Source: DATCLA01 sp036564195
GTDB lineage: Bacteria; Bacillota; UBA4882; UBA8346
Length of the DNA: 21,135 nucleotides
NCBI GenBank assembly: GCA_036564195.1
Contig: DATCLA010000087.1
Location: 1 to 21,135, forward strand
Reading direction: 5' to 3'
How positions within the stretch are numbered: position 1 is the first letter of the stretch; every line of letters begins with the position of its first letter. Below the pieces are notes generated by a model. The model was not told the origin of the DNA and ran no database searches. It saw only the letters and a list, made by a program, of their open reading frames with translations. This document shows, one piece after another, positions 7,394-15,228 of this stretch. The position numbers were made by a program, and so were the translations under genes.

Positions 7394-8648
7394 ACGATTA
7401 ATAGATGTCGCGGTGATTGGCGGCGGACCGGCGGGTCTGGCGGCAGCGATGGCGGCTGCAGATGGCGGAGCTGAAAAAATTGTAATATTCGAACGTCAAA
7501 AAGAGTTAGGCGGGATTTTAACTCAATGTATTCATAATGGTTTTGGATTGCGCTATTTTAAAGAAGAGTTAACCGGACCGGAATATGCCTGGAGGTTTAT
7601 CGACCAGTTGGCGAATTATCCGATGATTGAAGTGAAAACCGAAACAATGGTCCTGGAGTTGAATGCCGACCGGCAGTTGGTTACCACCAGCGCCCGGGAT
7701 GGCTTGGTCCGTTATCGGGCTAAAGCGGTGATTTTAGCCATGGGCTGCCGGGAACGGCCGCGGGGAGCGATTAATATTCCGGGAACCCGCCCGGCGGGGG
7801 TCTTTACAGCCGGAACGATTCAACGGCTGATGAACATCGAAGGTTTGCTTCCGGGAAAACAGGCGGTAATTTTGGGTTCAGGTGATATTGGGCTGATTAT
7901 GGCCAGACGGCTGACCTTGGAAGGTATTAAAGTAGCAGCGGTCTTGGAACTACTGCCTTATTCTTGCGGCCTGACTCGTAACGTGGTTCAATGCTTGGAT
8001 GATTTTAATATTCCACTACATTTAAGCCATACCGTAGTGGAGATTTACGGCGACAAGCGGGTGACCGGTGTGAAAGCGGCCCCGGTTGATCAAGACCGTC
8101 GCCCATTGTTGGATCAAAGTTTTGATTTGGATTGTGATACCTTGGTCTTGTCGGTAGGGTTAATCCCAGAGAACGAATTAACGCGGATGGCCGGGGCGCA
8201 AATTGATCCGTCCACCGCCGGACCGGTGATTGATTCTCATTATCAAACTTCGATCCCAGGAATTTTTGCCTGCGGGAATGTAGCCCATGTTCACGACCTG
8301 GTGGATGATGTCAGCGAAGAAAGTCGGCTGGCTGGACTAGCCGCCGCCGCCTTTGCCGTGAACGGTAATCAGAACGAAGCGGTGAGCCGGAAACTGACGA
8401 TTCGGCCCGGGCGCAACATCCGTTCTGTTACGCCTCAGCAGATTGTGACCGACGAACCGACATTGTTGTATATTCGTTCAGCTTTTCCGGAACGGGATGT
8501 GGTGCTGAAAGCTGGCGGGGTAACCGCAAAACAACGGATAGTGAAGCCGGGCGAGACGATCCGGTTTACCGTTCGACCGGAGCATCTCACTGGAGCAAAC
8601 GGATTTTTAACAGTGTCGCTGGAGAAAGGGGAGGATGTCAGTGCGTGA
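7386..8648 (+). CDS. NAD(P)/FAD-dependent oxidoreductase, partner of the G3P dehydrogenase
   Basis: A 420-residue flavoprotein of the pyridine-nucleotide-disulfide oxidoreductase fold. The N-terminal FAD motif is G12-G-G-P-A-G17, followed by ELGGILTQCIHNGFG with a conserved C48. A second dinucleotide motif G164-S-G-D-I-G169 would bind NAD(P). The late FAD-contacting segment reads GIFACGNVAHVHDLVDDVS. About 70 residues after that form a small C-terminal beta domain. It likely plays the role that GlpB plays in the enterobacterial enzyme, linking the GlpA-type flavin to NAD or another carrier. AGGAGG at 7371-7376 sits nine bases before ATG 7386. It overlaps its neighbours by eight bases on each side, so the three products are probably made together and form a complex. 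Confidence 0.85.
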   Translation: MFERLIDVAVIGGGPAGLAAAMAAADGGAEKIVIFERQKELGGILTQCIHNGFGLRYFKEELTGPEYAWRFIDQLANYPMIEVKTETMVLELNADRQLVTTSARDGLVRYRAKAVILAMGCRERPRGAINIPGTRPAGVFTAGTIQRLMNIEGLLPGKQAVILGSGDIGLIMARRLTLEGIKVAAVLELLPYSCGLTRNVVQCLDDFNIPLHLSHTVVEIYGDKRVTGVKAAPVDQDRRPLLDQSFDLDCDTLVLSVGLIPENELTRMAGAQIDPSTAGPVIDSHYQTSIPGIFACGNVAHVHDLVDDVSEESRLAGLAAAAFAVNGNQNEAVSRKLTIRPGRNIRSVTPQQIVTDEPTLLYIRSAFPERDVVLKAGGVTAKQRIVKPGETIRFTVRPEHLTGANGFLTVSLEKGEDVSA

Positions 8649-9021
8649 GCTTACCTGTATTGTTTGTCCCATGGGCTGCCGCCTAAAAGTCGAGAGTGAA
8701 AATGGTGAATTGCGGGTGGAAGGCTATGGCTGCCGACGGGGTGAAGTTTACGCCCGCGATGAGGCGATTGCACCGAAGCGGGTGGTTACCAGCGTGGTAG
8801 CAGTGGAAGGCAGCACGCAGCTACTCTCGGTTAAAACGGCGGAAGCCGTTCCGAAAACAATGATTTTTTCAGTTATGGATGAAATTCGCCACATCAAAGT
8901 CCGGGGCAGTGTTAAAGTTGGACAGGTTTTGCGGGAAAATTTGGCCGGTACCGGAGTGGCGTTGGTTGCTACCAAGAATTTTATACCCCAGATCCCAGAG
9001 CGGCAACGCAGAAGTTCTTAG
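8641..9021 (+). CDS. DUF1667 protein, small cysteine-rich third subunit
   Basis: A 126-residue DUF1667 protein with CIVCPMGC near the N-terminus and a further conserved cysteine in YGCRRGEVYARDE, a pattern suggesting a metal or Fe-S site. The rest reads like a small beta domain (KVRGSVKVGQVLREN). The ATG at 8635 directly abuts GGGGAGG, so the GTG at 8641, six bases beyond the ribosome binding site, is the better start; it overlaps the upstream gene by eight bases. It travels with the two preceding flavoprotein genes and may take the GlpC-like electron-transfer or membrane-docking position. Its biochemical role has not been settled, to my knowledge. Confidence 0.8.
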   Translation: MRELTCIVCPMGCRLKVESENGELRVEGYGCRRGEVYARDEAIAPKRVVTSVVAVEGSTQLLSVKTAEAVPKTMIFSVMDEIRHIKVRGSVKVGQVLRENLAGTGVALVATKNFIPQIPERQRRSS

Positions 9022-9057
9022 CGGTATGGTTGAACCTTTGGCAAAGGAAGTGATTTC

Positions 9058-9882
9058 ATGCGTAACCACAAAATTAATATCTGGGAAAACTTGCACTATT
9101 TAGGTGCGGCTGATGACGGCTTTCAGCCGACTTTAACCACTTATATCCTGAACGGCAATCAGCTTCGACCAGCAGTCTTAATCTGTCCCGGCGGAGGCTA
9201 CAGCCGAGTTTCACCCCGGGAGGCGGAACCGGTTGCTTTACAATATAACGCTGCCGGACTGCATGCATTTGTATTGGATTATAGTGTTGCTCCGCGAAAA
9301 CATCCGTTACCCCTCCGTGATGTGGCTCGGGCAATTTGTTTGATTCGCGAAAATGCCGCGGCCTGGCAAGTTAATCCGGAAAAAATCGCTGTTTGTGGTT
9401 TTTCAGCCGGCGGTCATTTGGCTGCCAGCCTGGGGGTACACTGGGAACATCCTTGTTTAAAGGGGGTTGCCGGGATTACAAGCACTCTGACTCGGCCCAA
9501 TGCTTTAATTTTGGGCTACCCGGTCATTAGTTTCGGACCCTTTCGTAATCAGGAGTCTTTTATCAATTTGTTAGGGGACCAAGCCCCCGACTCATTGTTG
9601 CGGGAGTTTTCTTTGGAATTACAGGTCAAGGAGGAAACACCGCCGGTTTTCCTGTGGCATAGTTATGTAGATCAAGTGGTTCCGGTGGAAAATACCCTGC
9701 TCTTTGCCAATGCCTTACGGCAAAAGGGGATTCCTTTTGAACTACATATCTTTCCCGACGGTCCGCATGGGCTATCTCTGGCCACCGCTGAAACTGCCGA
9801 TCAAAAACGCGGAGTTTATCCCCATGTGGCCCGGTGGATGCAGCTATGTATCGAATGGCTCCGGGAAACTTTCAAGGATTGA
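9058..9882 (+). CDS. Alpha/beta-hydrolase fold esterase (acetyl-xylan-esterase / BD-FAE-like)
   Basis: A 274-residue cytoplasmic alpha/beta hydrolase without a signal peptide. The oxyanion-hole segment PGGGYSRVSPREAEPVA is typical of xylan and xylo-oligosaccharide esterases of the BD-FAE type. The triad is visible: S116 in GFSAGGH, D205 in HSYVDQVVP and H237 in DGPHGLS. It probably removes acetyl or feruloyl groups from imported plant oligosaccharides, which agrees with a secreted cellulase elsewhere in the window. The start ATG 9058 follows AAGGAAG by seven bases. It lies 36 bases after the DUF1667 gene and ends at a strong terminator, so it may be the last gene of the G3P dehydrogenase transcript although its function seems unrelated. 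Confidence 0.82.
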   Translation: MRNHKINIWENLHYLGAADDGFQPTLTTYILNGNQLRPAVLICPGGGYSRVSPREAEPVALQYNAAGLHAFVLDYSVAPRKHPLPLRDVARAICLIRENAAAWQVNPEKIAVCGFSAGGHLAASLGVHWEHPCLKGVAGITSTLTRPNALILGYPVISFGPFRNQESFINLLGDQAPDSLLREFSLELQVKEETPPVFLWHSYVDQVVPVENTLLFANALRQKGIPFELHIFPDGPHGLSLATAETADQKRGVYPHVARWMQLCIEWLRETFKD

Positions 9883-9938
9883 AAAAGACGAGGAAGCCGT
9901 GGTAGTAGTGCGCTAGCAGAACCGGCTCCTCGTCTTTT
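9883..9938 (+). terminator. Strong intrinsic terminator after the esterase
   Basis: AAAAGACGAGGA (9883-9894) pairs perfectly with TCCTCGTCTTTT (9927-9938), extended by GCCG / CGGC after one bulged A. The sequence after it is T-rich. It begins immediately after the stop codon and could work in both directions. Confidence 0.85.
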
Positions 9939-10036
9939 AATCTTTATTTTGACCAGTACGAACGGGTCTGTTTGAATTTGAGAGAAAAAATGAAAGCATT
10001 AAATCTGATAAAGTAATGTGCTCTCTTATAAGCTAA
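9939..10036. other. Gap before the araD pseudogene
   Basis: About 100 AT-rich bases. No promoter or intact start was recognised. The segment just before 10045 reads LKRNL in one frame, resembling the EANL-type helix near the AraD N-terminus, so part of it may be decayed araD sequence. Confidence 0.3.
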
Positions 10037-10678
10037 AGCGAAACTTATTTGGTCATTTTTACTTGGGGGAATGTTAGCGGAATCGACCGGGAACGGGGGT
10101 TAGTGGTAATTAAACCGAGTGGGGTGGCCTATGAGGAATTGCTCCCAACATAAATGGTCGTTATTAATTTAGAAGGCCGAGTGGTCGAAGAAGACCTGCG
10201 CCCCTCTTCCGATACTCCCACTCATTTAGAGCTTTATCGCAATTTTCCGGAGATCGGAGGTATAGCGCACACCCATTCCACTTATGCCACGTCTTGGGCT
10301 CAAGCTCAAAATAGCATCCCTTGTTTGGGTACAACTCATGCCGACAATATGTACGGACGGATCCCGTGTACCCGGAAGCTAAGGACAGAAGAGGTTGAGA
10401 AGGATTACGAACTAAACACCGGAAAAGTGATTGTCGAAACCTTTCAGACAATTGACTATCGGTTTATGCCAGCGGTATTAGTGGCCAACCACGGACCGTT
10501 CACTTGGGGAAAAGATCCGTGGGAAGCTGTTCATAACAGTATTATCTTGGAAGAGGTTGCGAAGCCGGATTTCATTACGAAACAGATTAATCCTCAAGCC
10601 GCTGAAGCCCCTCGAATTTTAGTTGACAAGCACTTTTTCCGTAAACACGGAAGCAGCGCTTATTATGGGCAAAATTAA
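10037..10678 (+). pseudogene. araD: L-ribulose-5-phosphate 4-epimerase (araD), broken
   Basis: AraD interconverts L-ribulose-5-phosphate and D-xylulose-5-phosphate with a zinc ion. The frame from 10049 reads LVIFTWGNVSGIDRERG and KPSGVAYEELLPT, then TAA (10151-10153), then at once ATG and MVVINLEGRVVEEDLRPSSD. The 174-residue remainder keeps the zinc ligands in HTHSTYATSWAQ, the GTTHADNMYG segment, NHGPFTWGKD and a full C-terminus ending YYGQN. Both halves are in the same frame, so one nonsense codon separates them. Upstream, a stop at 10034-10036 cuts the frame and the first 15-20 residues are missing or shifted, so a single sequencing error would not explain everything. The TAAATG junction might let the C-terminal part be translated, but it would lack the N-terminal substrate-binding segment. 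Confidence 0.8.
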
Positions 10679-10695
10679 ATTGCATCGCTTTAAAT

Positions 10696-11437
10696 TTAGA
10701 TGTCTCTGACCTGACTATTGAAACGGCCGCTGTTAATTTCCATGGTTTGGGCATAAGGCCGGGTCATCTGCAAGTAACTCAAGCCAAAGTCCTTGTTTTT
10801 GTCACCCTGCTCAGGATTACCCTGAATTTCCAATGGTCTTTCCATCCCGCCGAACTAACTTAATGTAAGTTAGCTGTTCCAAGCCAACTTGAGGTAAATT
10901 TTTTGTACACAGTTCGTTGCTGCCGGATCGAAAGCGGTAGGCATCAAAACCGTAGATGGCGTAGACTTTCGGGTCACCTTTAACCATGGCATAATAGTTA
11001 CTGCCGGACGGAGTCGGATTACCGAGGTAAAGTGTTCGGGTTGTTTGGTCATTTAAAACAATTTCAGCGGTGACCGCCGGTGAGGCCAGGCCATATTGAT
11101 CCAAGTCATCGGGGGTGGCGGCGATTAAATCTGCCGCTTCCAACTGCTCTAAACTGGAGAGCAGCAATCCGACCTGGTTTTGATCTAGGTCAAAGGGCAT
11201 TCCTGCAGCAATCCATTGATCAGTATTCTTTTGTAAGCAAATGGTTTCGCGGTTTGATTTAAGACTGATTTTCGCAATTTTTTCCCTAGGCAGTTGTAAG
11301 ATGACGGTCCGGGGCCGCGCTTCCGTTTCTCCGGGTTGAACTGCCTTTTTGGCAGATTGGTGCTTTAAAAAGAAATAAGATCCAAACAGGATAAGGACGG
11401 TCGCTGACAGCAGCAGTAAAGTACGGGTCTTGCTCAT
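10696..11437 (-). pseudogene. DUF4340 lipoprotein-like/membrane-anchored protein of the Gld-type operon, frameshifted
   Basis: Last gene of the minus-strand ABC operon. It starts at ATG 11437, overlapping the upstream stop as ATGA, after AGAGG. An N-terminal membrane anchor (TLLLLSATVLILFGSYFFL) precedes a DUF4340 domain with LDQYGLASPAVTAEI, LGNPTPSGSNYYAM and VYAIYGFDAYRF. The open frame runs 206 residues and stops at 10817. About 15 bases before that stop, one surplus base near 10829-10833 shifts the frame: the other frame continues EIQGNPEQGDKNKDFG, LSYLQMTRPYAQTMEINSG and FNSQVRDI to TAA at 10696-10698, a recognisable DUF4340 continuation. Even so the protein is short for the family, and its 3' end meets the 3' end of the broken araD. 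It may still yield a truncated product; a sequencing error is possible for the shift alone. Confidence 0.7.
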
Positions 11438-12888
11438 AGATGACGCCTCTTTAACCACACCATTAGTCCGGTAAATAAAATTCCTAACGGGATCACCAGG
11501 ATCACAATTCCGGAATAGACCAGAGTCTGCAGTGCATTTAAGTTCAGCCTGGCTATGACTAGGCTCTTCGGTTTGATGGATAAGTTGGTCTTCTGGTCTT
11601 GCAACCAATTAAGGATGTTAGTCAAAAAATGGACATTACCTGGTACTTGGGCTGAATATTGCCCGTTAATAAATTGAGCGTTGGCAATTACAACAACTTT
11701 GCTTGCTTCAGTTTCACTGTGAGTACCCTTTTTTTGGTCGATAATGGCTACCGCCAGATTGAACGGGCCATGGGGATCAGCGGCACTCTTTTCCTGGTTA
11801 AGTGAAGCCGGATTGGCCTTAGCCCAGGCTTTTTCAGAAGTGGTCAATAAAGGCGCAACGGTAATACTCTGCTTCTTCAGGTCCAGGGTTTTGATGGATT
11901 GCGCCACCGGGATTAAGACCGGCATCCGCTGGGAGTCCAGAGGTTTGACGATTGCGTGATCACTGTACTGGGGTAAAAGCATCAAAGGATTGCCGATATG
12001 ACGCTGGTTGTCACCTTCGATGATGATCTGCTGTTCCAAAGTTACCCCGTAACTGTTTAAAACCGAATTTAGATTAGGAAGCTTAGTATGGATATAATCG
12101 ATTAGGAAAACCGCCCGGCCCCGATTTGCTAAAAAGCTGCGAATTTTCTCAGCCTCTTCAGTGGTAAAATCCTGTTTGGGGCTGACGACTAATAAAAGCG
12201 CCGCATCAGAGGGAATCTCTTGGGTCAGCAGGGTCAGACTTTTCAGGCTGTAATTTTCGTTTTCCAACTGTTTTTCCAAGTTATAAGAGAGCGGTTCCTC
12301 ACCATGGCCTTGTACTTGGTAGATGAGGGAAGCCCCTTTTCCGGTAGCTACATATAAAATGGCGTTAGTGACTCGTTGTTCGATAGCTAAAGACTCAATC
12401 TCCTGGCGCCGGGTTTGTTGATTGGTATAGTAATTAAAAAGGTCATACCCGTGGATCACTTGGTATCGGTTTCCGGAAGTGACAATCAGTGATCCTTCCG
12501 GGGGAGTTTGTCCGTTTTTACTGAATTTTTGGATGAATCCCGGATTTTTATTGGGGTCTAACAATGTCAAACTGACTTGTTTGGATGCTTCCTGGTATTT
12601 TTTGAGAATGGTAACTAACATTCGGTTTTCCCGGCCGGTTGGATAAAGCGCATAAATGACCAGTTTTTCTTGGAGATCCTTTAAAATTTCGGTGGTCTGT
12701 GCCGAGAGGGAGAAAAGCTTATTTTCAGATAAATCGAACTTAAATGGTAATTCGGAGGCAACCAGGTTTATTGCAATTAAAAAAACCACCATCAATAAGA
12801 ATAAGAGCGTGGCATAGCCGCCATATTTAAAATTTTTTGTCTGAAGAGATTGGCTAAAGTTTTTAAGGTTGAGAATTAAGGGCTTCAC
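11434..12888 (-). CDS. GldG-like ABC-transporter-associated extracytoplasmic protein
   Basis: A 484-residue protein with one N-terminal membrane helix (about residues 25-47) and one near the C-terminus (about 452-474), the interior lying outside the membrane. The extracytoplasmic part fits the GldG / ABC_transp_aux family: FDLSENKLFSLSAQT just after the first helix, SLIVTSGNRYQVI, IYQVQGHGEEPL, and ALLLVVSPKQDFTTEEAEK near FLANRGRAVFLID. In Bacteroidota, GldG forms a complex with GldA and GldF for gliding; in other phyla homologues are common and their cargo is unknown. It starts with GTG 12888, seven bases after AGGAGG, 12 bases beyond the permease stop. No gliding-motor genes occur here, so gliding is not implied. 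Confidence 0.85.
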   Translation of the reverse strand: MKPLILNLKNFSQSLQTKNFKYGGYATLLFLLMVVFLIAINLVASELPFKFDLSENKLFSLSAQTTEILKDLQEKLVIYALYPTGRENRMLVTILKKYQEASKQVSLTLLDPNKNPGFIQKFSKNGQTPPEGSLIVTSGNRYQVIHGYDLFNYYTNQQTRRQEIESLAIEQRVTNAILYVATGKGASLIYQVQGHGEEPLSYNLEKQLENENYSLKSLTLLTQEIPSDAALLLVVSPKQDFTTEEAEKIRSFLANRGRAVFLIDYIHTKLPNLNSVLNSYGVTLEQQIIIEGDNQRHIGNPLMLLPQYSDHAIVKPLDSQRMPVLIPVAQSIKTLDLKKQSITVAPLLTTSEKAWAKANPASLNQEKSAADPHGPFNLAVAIIDQKKGTHSETEASKVVVIANAQFINGQYSAQVPGNVHFLTNILNWLQDQKTNLSIKPKSLVIARLNLNALQTLVYSGIVILVIPLGILFTGLMVWLKRRHL

Positions 12889-12900
12889 TTTGCTACCTCC

Positions 12901-13764
12901 TTAGTTCCAGCGGCGTTTTTCGATCTGTTGTACCGTAAGAAAGATGAAAGCGGTGACAAACGAAATATAGTAGATAACGGAACCGAGATCCAAAAGCCCG
13001 TTGGCGAAACCTTCAAAACGCTTTAACAGTGAAAACCAGTCGAAGACTTTGAGAATAATTCCGTCATACCAGTTTTTATTTATTACATAAATTGCTCCGA
13101 TAATTACAGAACCGCCCAAGGCAGTTAAGACTGTTACATAATAGTTTTTTACCGCCTGATGCACCAACAATGCCAGGCTGGTTAAGACTATGCAGGCAAA
13201 GATCACGCCCGACCTGGTATCATTCGGTAAAATCTGTTGCAAAGAGTCCAAAATCCAAAGAATTAATAAGACGCTAAAAGTAATAACCGCGGCACTCACC
13301 TGATTTTCGGTTAGGGCGGAGACGTACAGCCCGACAGCAATAAACGAAGCACCCAGGAAGAAAAAGCCAATATAACCGCCAAAGATTTCCGGGAAGGCAA
13401 TCATGCCGTGCAGGTTCAAAATGGCCGGATAAACCCAGGTGATGCCGATGGTGATCAAAAAGACGGTCACCGCAGCAAAATATTTTCCTAGGACAATCCC
13501 TACGGTTGTTAACGGACTGGTCAGCAAGAGTTGATCGGTCTTCTGGCGGCTTTCTTCAGCCAGCAGCCGCATTGTCAAAATCGGTACCAAAAACATAAAG
13601 ATTGAGGTTAACGAGGCTAACATTATATTATAATTAGCACTGGCTGGAAACAAATTGTTCAGGGCAAAGAAGAATCCGGAAATTAACAGGAAAAAGCCCA
13701 TAAAAATATAGCCCAGCGGTGTCAGAAAATAGGTGCGTAATTCTTTTTGAAAAACTGCCCCCAT
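12901..13764 (-). CDS. ABC-2-type permease, GldF-like
   Basis: A 287-residue integral membrane protein with six predicted helices. The start (FQKELRTYFLTPLGYIFMGF) and the cytoplasmic loop ILTMRLLAEESRQKTDQLLLTSP are signatures of the gliding-type ABC permease family, as is an ISALTENQVSA-like segment (YVSALTENQVSAAV). It should form the channel for the ATPase encoded just upstream. ATG 13764 lies one base after the ATPase stop, and its ribosome binding site (GGAGG) is inside the end of the ATPase gene, so the two are translationally coupled. The substrate is unknown. Confidence 0.88.
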   Translation of the reverse strand: MGAVFQKELRTYFLTPLGYIFMGFFLLISGFFFALNNLFPASANYNIMLASLTSIFMFLVPILTMRLLAEESRQKTDQLLLTSPLTTVGIVLGKYFAAVTVFLITIGITWVYPAILNLHGMIAFPEIFGGYIGFFFLGASFIAVGLYVSALTENQVSAAVITFSVLLILWILDSLQQILPNDTRSGVIFACIVLTSLALLVHQAVKNYYVTVLTALGGSVIIGAIYVINKNWYDGIILKVFDWFSLLKRFEGFANGLLDLGSVIYYISFVTAFIFLTVQQIEKRRWN

Positions 13765-13765
13765 C

Positions 13766-14713
13766 TTAGGATACCTCCTGTTCCGCAGTAGTTAGTTGCA
13801 GAAAGATCTCTTCTAAGCTCAAGTCTAGAGAACGCATCATTAAAATCGGTAACTCTGCCCGGCTGAACGCTGTGAATAGCTCCCGCCGGAGATCCTGGTC
13901 TTTTTCTGCCTCGATCAGGAGATCAATGGTATCTGTCTCCCGAATGCCCTGAACCTCGATGGACTTAATTCCGGCAATTTCCTGTAAAACTTGGCGGATA
14001 GCCGTCTCCGTCCCCTCCACTCGCAGCAGTAACTTACTGCTGACAGCTAGACTTTTGGAGAGGTTTTCCGGAGTATCGCTGGCGACAATCCTTCCGCGGT
14101 TAATAATGATTACCCGCTCACAGACGGCGCTGACTTCGGATAGGATGTGAGAGCTCAAGATGATCGTATGGTCCTGCCCCAGTTGCCGGATGAGATTACG
14201 GATTTCCATATTTTGTTTTGGATCCAAGCCGGCCGTTGGTTCATCAAGGACCAGGATCTGCGTATTGCCGAGCAGGGCTTGGGCTAGTCCTACCCGTTGC
14301 TTAAACCCTTTGGACAGATTTTTGATTAACCGTTGGCGCACGTCGCCGATTTTAATCAGGTCCATAATCCTTTCCAGATCAACTTTTTTGGCATGGGGCG
14401 GTATCTTTTTAATGGCGCAGACAAAGTCGAGGTATTCACTGACTGTCATGTCCGGGTATAGAGGGGGTGTTTCCGGAAGATAACCAATTTTAGCCTTGGC
14501 CTCCAGGGGATGCTCCAAAATATCCAAACCGTCAACTTTGACAGTACCGGAGGTGGCCGAAAGATACCCGGTGATGATGTTCATGGTAGTCGATTTACCG
14601 GCGCCGTTGGGACCTAACAGACCTAAGATTTCCCCTTTTCCAACGGTGAAATCCAGTTGTTCGACAGCAAGACGTTGCCCGTAACTTTTGGTGACCTTTT
14701 CTACCTGAATCAA
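13766..14713 (-). CDS. ABC transporter ATP-binding protein, GldA-like
   Basis: Cytoplasmic ATPase, first gene of the four-gene minus-strand operon. The frame is open to a TTG at 14746, but TTAGGAGGG seven bases before TTG 14713 marks the start, giving 315 residues. Walker A is G34-P-N-G-A-G-K-S-T42, the signature is LSKGF (132-136), Walker B is ILVLDEP (152-158) and the switch histidine is H188 in ILSSHIL. The last 90 residues form the regulatory domain common to ABC-2-type exporters with an ATPase of this class. It powers the GldF-like permease. A 26-base palindrome about 120 bases upstream may be its operator. Confidence 0.92.
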   Translation of the reverse strand: MIQVEKVTKSYGQRLAVEQLDFTVGKGEILGLLGPNGAGKSTTMNIITGYLSATSGTVKVDGLDILEHPLEAKAKIGYLPETPPLYPDMTVSEYLDFVCAIKKIPPHAKKVDLERIMDLIKIGDVRQRLIKNLSKGFKQRVGLAQALLGNTQILVLDEPTAGLDPKQNMEIRNLIRQLGQDHTIILSSHILSEVSAVCERVIIINRGRIVASDTPENLSKSLAVSSKLLLRVEGTETAIRQVLQEIAGIKSIEVQGIRETDTIDLLIEAEKDQDLRRELFTAFSRAELPILMMRSLDLSLEEIFLQLTTAEQEVS

Positions 14714-14834
14714 TACGCTCCCTCCTAAATAAGCTACGAAACGCAAACTTATTAATACGGTTTAATAACAGACTAAAAAATGGATTTTGATTACCGTAAT
14801 TTATAACGAATTTTAAATGTAAGAAGTTTCATTG

Positions 14835-14860
14835 TTGGGGATTATCTGGATAATATCCAA
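14835..14860. promoter_or_regulatory. 26-base near-perfect palindrome, candidate operator
   Basis: Half-site TTGGGGATTATC (14835-14846) and half-site GATAATATCCAA (14849-14860), separated by TG, match as inverted repeats at 10 of 12 positions. It lies upstream of the ABC operon, on the divergent side from the SleB-like gene. Its length and symmetry suit a dimeric repressor; no matching regulator gene is in the window. Confidence 0.45.
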
Positions 14861-15228
14861 ATTTAATTTTAAGAGTAAATAATTAACTAATAGTGCTGCG
14901 CCTTTTATGTTAAAATATATTCTGAAAGTATAAAGCGGTGCACGGGGTAGATTTTTGATGTGTTTACCCCGCAGCGTCAGGATTTCCTGAAAAAAAAAGT
15001 GAATAACCAACGAATTAATCTGAATAGTGAAACCACACTGACACTCTGATCACACGACCGAAATAAAGGTCTTTTTTTTGCCTTAGTTGTCTCTCACTAA
15101 AATGCCAGAACAAACTTTTTCACAATTACCGGGCTAATTGCATATATATTATCAGAGTTTTTCAGGTTGGTATTTCTTTTAGCAATGATTGAGACTGTGT
15201 AAGTGTTTTAACTAAAGGAGGTAGAAAG
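14861..15228. other. Intergenic region between divergent ABC and hydrolase operons
   Basis: About 370 AT-rich bases. A seven-pair hairpin CGGGGTA (14943-14949) / TACCCCG (14965-14971) and a short stem TCAGG / CCTGA before an A-run are visible. At 15056-15079 a four-pair hairpin GACC / GGTC precedes eight T residues and could be a weak terminator. No promoter is clear enough to assign. An open frame of 65 codons on the minus strand has no ribosome binding site and looks accidental. Confidence 0.4.

Noticed and set aside
14160..14483. A 107-codon plus-strand frame
   Set aside because: Antisense to the conserved ABC ATPase motifs; no family pattern.
11434..14713. Gliding motility operon
   Set aside because: Only GldA/F/G-type transporter genes are present; such homologues are common in non-gliding bacteria and no motor genes are here.
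14943..14971. Possible small RNA or riboswitch in the divergent gap
   Set aside because: The only clear structure is one seven-pair hairpin; no known riboswitch core and no clear promoter.
14813..15010. A 65-codon minus-strand frame in the divergent gap
   Set aside because: No Shine-Dalgarno sequence, AT-driven composition, and it runs through the palindrome and hairpins.
15056..15079. GACC/GGTC hairpin with eight T residues
   Set aside because: Only four base pairs with an eight-base loop; too weak to list as a terminator by itself.
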